Shown here piece by piece: positions 1 to 5,161 of a stretch of DNA of 5,161 nt. Source of the stretch: Acidimicrobiia bacterium (GTDB lineage Bacteria; Actinomycetota; Acidimicrobiia; Spongiisociales; SHLN01); contig JAUXLW010000115.1 in assembly GCA_030623545.1 (NCBI GenBank), positions 1-5,161 on the forward strand, read 5' to 3'. A model generated the notes under the pieces. The model was not told the origin of the DNA. It made no database searches and saw only the letters and a list, made by a program, of their open reading frames with translations. The position numbers and the translations under genes were made by a program. Position 1 is the stretch's first letter, and every line of letters starts with the position of its first letter.

Positions 1-375
1 AGTGAGCGACTTGCCTGCACCGGTCGGCATGATTCCGATGCAATCCCTTCCCGCCACCACCGCTTCGATGATCTCGCGTTGTCCACGGCGAAAACCGGAG
101 AAGCCGAATGTGGTAGTCAGAGCTTCATCGATGGCGGCTGATTGCAGCGAGGTCAACAGGGTGCCGAGCTCGGAAAGTCGTGTGACGAGTTTCGGCGAGA
201 ACGCATCCGGAGTCTGGCGCCATTGTTGTCGAAGATCGCTCAGATGGCCGGCAGCTCCGACGTGGTCGCGAGCAGCAATGCGATCGCCCAGGACGGTGAT
301 GGCGTCGTCGATTCCAGCGCTGTTGTCGTCCATCGAGCGATGACGGTACTCGACGAGTGTTGCGGTCTCATGCAT
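1..375 (-). CDS. RecQ-family ATP-dependent DNA helicase, N-terminal part (runs off left edge)
   Basis: This is the first 125 codons of a superfamily 2 DNA helicase; the rest lies beyond position 1. RecQ enzymes unwind DNA 3' to 5' with ATP during recombination and repair. From the ATG at 373-375, residues 90-99 (FGFSGFRRGQ) match the RecQ aromatic and Q-motif region, with Gln99 expected to contact adenine. Residues 116-124 (MPTGAGKSL) are the RecQ form of Walker A, with Lys122 binding phosphate. The frame closes upstream at a TGA (412-414). Two starts are possible, ATG 373-375 and ATG 331-333; neither has a clear Shine-Dalgarno sequence. About 90 residues (or about 75 from the second start) precede the helicase core, far more than in most RecQ proteins. 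This part looks helical, soluble and charged, and I do not recognise it. The gene follows the kinase gene on the same strand after 99 bp. Family assignment is firm, but whether it is RecQ itself or a relative cannot be decided without the C-terminal domains. Confidence 0.88.
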   Translation of the reverse strand, partial: MHETATLVEYRHRSMDDNSAGIDDAITVLGDRIAARDHVGAAGHLSDLRQQWRQTPDAFSPKLVTRLSELGTLLTSLQSAAIDEALTTTFGFSGFRRGQREIIEAVVAGRDCIGIMPTGAGKSLT

Positions 376-474
376 GCCGGCAGTGTGGTCGGCCTGTGTG
401 ACAAATACCCATCACGTCACCAGGCAAGCGCTTGCGCGAAGGACCCCAAGGAGGCCCTGCTTCTCAGCTATCTC
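376..474. other. Spacer between kinase stop and RecQ start, with small dyads
   Basis: This 99-bp spacer should hold any end signal of the kinase operon and any promoter for the RecQ gene. On the minus strand, the RNA from 457 to 441 can fold into a 7-bp stem (two G-U pairs, 3-nt loop), but no run of U follows, so a terminator is doubtful. A perfect 12-bp palindrome lies at 424-435, and a GTGAC-N13-GTCAC dyad at 398-420. I see no convincing -35/-10 pair on the minus strand; the TTGCCT read near 423-428 has no good partner at the right distance. Read-through from the kinase into recQ is therefore possible. Confidence 0.4.
424..435. repeat. Perfect 12-bp palindrome GCAAGCGCTTGC
   Basis: The 12 bases are identical on both strands. 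It lies about 50 bp upstream of the RecQ start codon, where an operator would be expected, so it could bind a dimeric regulator. It could also be chance: one palindrome of this length in 5 kb is not remarkable. It does not match the LexA box forms I know. Confidence 0.4.
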
Positions 475-1674
475 TTACGCCTGTGTCTGAGCCATCACCG
501 GCATTTGAAAAGCGACGCTGCCCCGCGGTTCCGGGTCGATCCAGACCGTCCCGCTGTGGGTCTCGATGATGCTTCGAACAATTGCCAAACCCAGGCCGGC
601 CCCTCCTTCCGATCGGGAACGGGCCGGGTCGCCTTTGGTGAACTCATCAAGAGCCGATTGTCGGAATGCCGGGGCGAACCCTGGCCCCTCATCGATCACT
701 CGCAACGTTGTCGTGTTGCCACCGTTGCTCAGAACTACTCGCACAGTCGAGCCGGCGGGGGAGTAGCGCAAGGCATTGTCAAGCAGATTGCGGATGGCAC
801 GGCCCAGCTCATGCGGGGCCCCGTTGACATTGATGGCATCGGACGCCTCCACTTTCACGCGAATTCCGGCCCTGGCAGCCATGGGGGCCACCGCCTCCAC
901 CGCTTCGTCCGCCAGCTCCACCAGATCCACCGGCATGGGTTCGAACTCGACCGCACCGGATTCGAGCCGAGCCAGCAGAAACAAATCGTCAACCAGTTCC
1001 GACATCGCCTTGACATCCTGATCGATGCTTGCCAGGTAGCGGTCCGGATCTTCAGCTACCCCGTCCTGCAGGGCCTCCACGGCAGCCCGAATTGCTGTCA
1101 GGGGCGTTCGCAGGTCGTGGCTCAGTGACGCCAGCAGACGCTCGCGGGCATCTTCGGCTTCGGCCTTGGCCGCTTCGGTGGAAGCCAGCTGGTCGATCAT
1201 CGAATCCAGCGCCCCGGCGACTTGTCCCAGCTCGTCTGGTCGGTCGATCCCGGTGCGGACCGTGCGATCGCCGGTCGAAAGTCTCTCGGCCGTATCACTG
1301 AGCGATTGCAGATCAGCCTCCAGGTGCTCGCTCAACGCCCGTGACAGGACCACAGCCAACCCAACGCCCAGACCCAGAGCTGCCACAAAGACCCTCAAGT
1401 CGTGCGATGACAGGAACATGAACCAGGCGGATGCCATAACTGTGGCCGCCGCCACGCCAACGGCGATTAGCGACGGGGCTGCCACCGCGTGGCGGACACT
1501 TGTCAGTCGCCGCAGGGATGGAGGCAACAGTTTGGCTAAGAGGACCGTCACCGCCGCGGCGCCCCCGAAGAGCAAGATGAACGTGAAGCGCTCGGAGCTG
1601 GTGGGCTGCATGGAAACCTCGGTCGACAGCAGAACAAACAGGACCAGGGCTCCGGCGGGCACGAGGATCTTCAT
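475..1674 (-). CDS. Sensor histidine kinase with four membrane helices, HAMP, HisKA and HATPase domains
   Basis: A 399-residue membrane kinase that should autophosphorylate and pass phosphate to the response regulator encoded just upstream. Hydrophobic segments lie at about 4-18, 31-50, 67-88 and 93-112. The basic loop 55-62 (RRLTSVRH) fits a cytoplasmic N-terminus under the positive-inside rule, leaving outside loops of only about 12 and 5 residues, so there is no extracellular sensor domain. A HAMP-like linker spans about 113-165, then a charged helix. The H-box is SLSHDLRTPL (183-192) with His186 as phosphoacceptor. The ATP-binding domain has the N-box NLLDNALRYSP (Asn296, Asn300), the G1 box DEGPGF (328-333), an F-box near 345 and the G2 box GGAGLGLAI (357-365). 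All catalytic motifs are intact and the length is normal. The ATG at 1672-1674 begins right before the first membrane helix, 10 bp past the regulator stop, with only a weak ribosome site, which suggests translational coupling. The signal sensed cannot be read from the sequence. Confidence 0.95.
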   Translation of the reverse strand: MKILVPAGALVLFVLLSTEVSMQPTSSERFTFILLFGGAAAVTVLLAKLLPPSLRRLTSVRHAVAAPSLIAVGVAAATVMASAWFMFLSSHDLRVFVAALGLGVGLAVVLSRALSEHLEADLQSLSDTAERLSTGDRTVRTGIDRPDELGQVAGALDSMIDQLASTEAAKAEAEDARERLLASLSHDLRTPLTAIRAAVEALQDGVAEDPDRYLASIDQDVKAMSELVDDLFLLARLESGAVEFEPMPVDLVELADEAVEAVAPMAARAGIRVKVEASDAINVNGAPHELGRAIRNLLDNALRYSPAGSTVRVVLSNGGNTTTLRVIDEGPGFAPAFRQSALDEFTKGDPARSRSEGGAGLGLAIVRSIIETHSGTVWIDPEPRGSVAFQMPVMAQTQA

Positions 1675-1684
1675 GAGCTGATCT

Positions 1685-2371
1685 TCACGAGGTGAACCTG
1701 TAACCGACGCCCCACACGGTCTGGATCCAGCGCTCCGGTTCGTCGCCGAGTTTGTTCCGGAGTCGGCGAACGTGGACCGTCACCGTCGCCGGGTCTTGCC
1801 ATTCGGCGGAGGAGTCCCACACCTGATCGAGGAGCTGCGAGCGGGAGAACACCTGTCCCGGATTGGCCGCAAGGAAAAGGAGCAGGTCGAACTCACGACG
1901 GGTCAGGTCACGCTGGGATCCGGCTACCTCGACGTTGCGTGAGCGGGGGTCGACTACCAGTTCACCGATCTGGATCGGGGAGTCGGTCGTGGCTGCCGAT
2001 CGACGCAGAACACTCCGGACGCGGGCCGAAAGCTCGCGAGGGGAAAATGGCTTGACCACGTAGTCGTCTGCGCCCAGGTCAAGCCCGCGAACCCTCTCAG
2101 ATTCCTCTCCGTTGGCCGTGAGCAGAATGACCGGGACCTCGCCGCGGCGCCTCACTTCCGACAGAACATCGAGCCCGTTGACGTGCGGGAGCATCACATC
2201 AAGCACAACCAGGTCGGGAGGATTGTTTTCAAACTCCAGGAGAGCTGCTGCGCCGTCGGCGGCGGAGCGAACATTGAGGCCATCTCGTTCCAGGTAGCGG
2301 GTGACGACCTCGCGTACCATCGGCTCATCGTCCACTACCAACACGTCGTGCTTTGTTGTTTCAGCGCTCAT
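1685..2371 (-). CDS. OmpR/PhoB-family response regulator
   Basis: A 228-residue DNA-binding regulator, partner of the adjacent kinase. The receiver domain (about 8-122) has the acidic pair Asp14/Asp15 (LVVDDEP), phosphoacceptor Asp58 (LVVLDVMLP), the switch Thr85 (VILLTAN) and the invariant Lys107 (DYVVKPFS). The winged-helix domain (about 131-228) carries DLTRREFDLLLFLAANPG and the recognition helix around TVTVHVRRLRNKLGD (196-210), ending in WGVGYRF as is typical of the family. I chose the ATG at 2369-2371 because GGGGAG lies 7 nt upstream and the receiver fold begins at once. The open frame continues upstream to 2482, which would add 37 basic, low-complexity residues that do not belong to the fold. 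It is the first gene of the operon, faces away from the ABC-F gene and probably binds DNA in the shared spacer; autoregulation is common in this family but not shown here. Confidence 0.95.
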   Translation of the reverse strand: MSAETTKHDVLVVDDEPMVREVVTRYLERDGLNVRSAADGAAALLEFENNPPDLVVLDVMLPHVNGLDVLSEVRRRGEVPVILLTANGEESERVRGLDLGADDYVVKPFSPRELSARVRSVLRRSAATTDSPIQIGELVVDPRSRNVEVAGSQRDLTRREFDLLLFLAANPGQVFSRSQLLDQVWDSSAEWQDPATVTVHVRRLRNKLGDEPERWIQTVWGVGYRFTS

Positions 2372-2378
2372 GTTCCGA

Positions 2379-2384
2379 CTCCCC
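2379..2384 (-). promoter_or_regulatory. Ribosome binding site of the response regulator gene
   Basis: GGGGAG on the minus strand lies 7 nt before the ATG at 2369-2371. It is the strongest Shine-Dalgarno match in the window and sets the start at this ATG, not at the upstream ATG of the longer open frame. Confidence 0.75.
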
Positions 2385-2469
2385 GGACTGGTAACGAGCC
2401 TTATGGGCACTTGGTTCCCCGGATGGACGATGGGCGCCGGCTCGCTGGATCGTTTCGCTCGGGTGCTTC

Positions 2470-2484
2470 CCTTGAGAGGCAAGG
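2470..2484. repeat. Short inverted repeat CCTTG-N5-CAAGG
   Basis: Perfect 5-bp arms with a 5-bp spacer, located mid-way in the divergent spacer. It could be an operator half-site pair, but arms this short often occur by chance. The right arm overlaps a Shine-Dalgarno-like AAGGTGAG that precedes the ATG at 2491. Confidence 0.25.
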
Positions 2485-2519
2485 TGAGAAATGCGGTGCT
2501 CGTTGTTGCGGCGGACGGC

Positions 2520-2534
2520 CAACACCACGTGTTG
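2520..2534. repeat. Inverted repeat CAACAC-CAC-GTGTTG containing CACGTG
   Basis: Perfect 6-bp arms with a 3-bp spacer; the shorter palindrome CACGTG (2526-2531) lies within it. It ends 14 bp before the proposed -10 box at 2549, overlapping the place where a -35 element would be, so a protein bound here could block or help transcription of the ABC-F gene. No known regulator is implied. OmpR-type regulators more often bind direct repeats, so this site may serve another factor. Confidence 0.35.
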
Positions 2535-2548
2535 CCGGGCCGCTCGGT

Positions 2549-2554
2549 TACCCT
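2549..2554 (+). promoter_or_regulatory. Possible -10 box (TACCCT) of a leaderless ABC-F transcript
   Basis: TACCCT fits the TANNNT form of an actinobacterial -10 element. It ends 8 nt before the GTG at 2563, so transcription would begin at or next to the start codon. No Shine-Dalgarno sequence precedes that GTG, as expected of a leaderless mRNA. There is no good -35 element at the usual distance, and six loosely defined bases are weak evidence. Confidence 0.3.
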
Positions 2555-2562
2555 TCCCCGTC

Positions 2563-4157
<1,595 letters not shown>

Positions 4158-4161
<4 letters not shown>

Positions 4162-5161
4162 TGAATCGACGCCAGGTAGCGGTGCACCAGCTGGATGGCC
4201 GTCGAGCCTTCTCCCACGGCTCCCGCCACCCGGCGAATGGAGCCGTGGCGGACGTCGCCGGTTGCGAAGATCCCCGGGCTCGAGGTCTCTAGATGAAACG
4301 GGTGGCGCTCCAGCGGCCATCCTTCGGGGAGCTGGTTGTCGACGAGTAGGTCGGGCCCGGTGAGGATGTAGCCGTGGTCGTCGCTGGCGACGATGCCCTC
4401 GAGCCACGGGTGCTCGGGCTCGGCTCCGATGAATATGAAGAGGAAAGAGGCGGGAACCGTCTCGGTTGCCCCGGTCTCGATGTTTTCGAAGACCAGCTCC
4501 TCCAGATGGTCCTGGCCAACCGCTTCGATCACGTGGGTGTGGGGGACCACGTTGATGTTGGGGGTCGCCTCGATCTGTTCGATCAGGTACTCGCTCATGT
4601 GCGCCGCCAGGCTCTCTCCCCGGACCAGAATCGTTACCTGGGAAGCGAACTTCGAGAAGTGCTTGGCACCCTGGCCGGCCGAGTTGGCAGAGCCGACCAC
4701 GTAGACATGCTGTCCCTCGGCGGCCAGGGCTTCAGTCGTGGCTGCTCCGTAATACACGCCCGCTCCGGTGAGCCGATTGAGGCCCTGAGTCGGGAGGTGC
4801 TTGTAGCTCACCCCGGTGGCGATGATCACGGCCCGGGAGGTGATCGCGCTGCCGTCGGACAGTTGCAGCTCCTTGTACCCGCCTGCGGTGCTCAGGGCGG
4901 TTACTGCCACGGGGCTGAGGACCTCAGCCCCGAGACGCTTGGCCTGGGTCAAGGCTCGCTGAGCGAGCTCGGCGCCACTTACCCCGGTGGGAAAACCGAG
5001 GTAGTTCTCGATTTTGCTGCTAGTTCCCGCCTGGCCACCCGGCGCCTCCCGCTCAATGAGCACCGTGGACAGGCCCTCCGAGGCGCCATATACCGCGGCG
5101 GCCCGGCCGGCGGGGCCGGCGCCAACGATGGCCACGTCGTAGTAGCGCCTATCAGCGTGGA
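4158..5161 (-). CDS. Thioredoxin-reductase-like FAD/NAD(P)-dependent oxidoreductase, C-terminal part (N-terminus beyond right edge)
   Basis: A flavoprotein of the thioredoxin reductase fold, expected to pass electrons from NAD(P)H through FAD to an unknown acceptor. Numbering from the GTG at 5133-5135, there is an FAD-binding GAGPAG (5-10), a PGGQAG-S-KIENYLGFP stretch (32-49) typical of the group, a second dinucleotide site VVGSANSAG (146-154), and the C-terminal FAD motif GIFATGDVRHGSIRRVAGAVGEGS (288-311, given in part). Where thioredoxin reductase has its redox CxxC, this protein reads GVYYGAATTEA (126-136), and the visible sequence has no cysteine at all. The frame stays open upstream of the GTG (residues HADRRYYD), completing the first beta-strand, and no ribosome site precedes the GTG, so the real start lies outside. 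Close relatives often carry an N-terminal cyclic-nucleotide-binding or receiver domain plus a thioredoxin-like segment; that is a family expectation, not seen here. The TAG stop overlaps the ABC-F TAA. Confidence 0.88.
4214..4248. terminator. Strong stem-loop just past the ABC-F stop, inside the convergent gene
   Basis: CCACGGCTCC (4214-4223) is the exact reverse complement of GGAGCCGTGG (4239-4248). Within the loop, CGCC (4224-4227) pairs with GGCG (4232-4235), giving 10 + 4 base pairs interrupted by a 3-nt bulge (4236-4238). It begins 52 nt after the ABC-F stop, a sensible place to end that transcript. It has no U-run, so it would be a U-less hairpin at best. It lies in the coding sequence of the reductase on the other strand, and the fold may simply reflect codon choice there. 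Confidence 0.35.

Larger units (their letters stand above)
2372..2562. other. Divergent control region between response regulator and ABC-F genes
   Basis: The 191 bp between the two divergent start codons must hold the promoters of both units. The regulator's ribosome site is at 2379-2384. For the minus strand I find only a weak -10-like CATAAG (read from 2405 to 2400) without a good -35. For the plus strand there is a TACCCT at 2549-2554 close to the GTG start. Two dyads lie between, at 2470-2484 and 2520-2534, and are candidate operators. Open frames cross the region on both strands, but none looks like a gene. Confidence 0.6.

Noticed and set aside
397..415. CRP-like site (TGTGA with a TCAC half)
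   Set aside because: The half-sites are 10 bp apart rather than the 6 bp of the CRP consensus, and the second half is imperfect.
814..823. GC-rich palindrome around GGGGCCCC inside the kinase gene
   Set aside because: It is fully explained by coding sequence in GC-rich DNA and has no partner or regulatory position.
1031..1043. 13-nt direct repeat GCCAGGTAGCGGT, also at 4171-4183
   Set aside because: Both copies encode RYLA on the minus strand in unrelated proteins (kinase and reductase); the match reflects shared preferred codons, not a functional repeat.
142..1128. Open frame of 328 codons on the plus strand across the RecQ and kinase genes
   Set aside because: It is antisense to two well-supported genes; its translation shows no domain and has the His/Arg/Gln-rich look of a shadow frame in GC-rich DNA.
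2372..2482. Longer form of the response regulator with 37 extra N-terminal residues
   Set aside because: The extra residues are basic and low in complexity, outside the receiver fold, and the strong GGGGAG site marks the ATG at 2369-2371.

Overview
The window is GC-rich, with densely packed genes that match standard bacterial families. The mix (a two-component pair, an ABC-F ATPase, a RecQ-type helicase and a thioredoxin-reductase-like flavoprotein of the kind often fused to a sensory domain), the GC-rich codon use and a possible leaderless GTG start point to Actinomycetota or a similar high-GC lineage. That placement is inference; nothing here identifies a genus. I see no RNA gene, insertion sequence, phage gene or CRISPR array.

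Layout from left to right. Positions 1-375 (minus) hold the 5' end of a RecQ-family helicase gene that runs off the left edge; its protein has about 90 residues before the helicase core. Positions 376-474 are a short spacer with a perfect 12-bp palindrome and other small dyads. Positions 475-1674 (minus) encode a membrane sensor histidine kinase, and 1685-2371 (minus) its OmpR/PhoB-type response regulator. They lie 10 bp apart with the regulator first, so they are almost certainly one operon. Positions 2372-2562 are a 191-bp divergent control region with two small dyads and a possible -10 box. Positions 2563-4161 (plus) encode a complete two-domain ABC-F protein. Positions 4158-5161 (minus) hold the C-terminal catalytic part of a cysteine-free thioredoxin-reductase-like FAD protein that runs off the right edge. 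It converges on the ABC-F gene with a 4-bp stop-codon overlap.

How the genes may work together. The kinase has four predicted membrane helices and almost no extracytoplasmic part, so it probably senses something in or at the membrane. It would pass phosphate from His186 to Asp58 of the regulator, a DNA-binding protein. The ABC-F gene is transcribed divergently from the same spacer and is a plausible target, but this is unproven. ABC-F proteins act on ribosomes, not as transporters. RecQ could be co-transcribed downstream of the kinase or have its own promoter. The reductase is probably a separate unit.

I found no clear new multi-gene system. The points most worth a second look are the RecQ N-terminal extension, the cysteine-free reductase with its missing N-terminus, the start and promoter of the ABC-F gene, and a 14-bp interrupted hairpin just past the ABC-F stop, inside the convergent gene.
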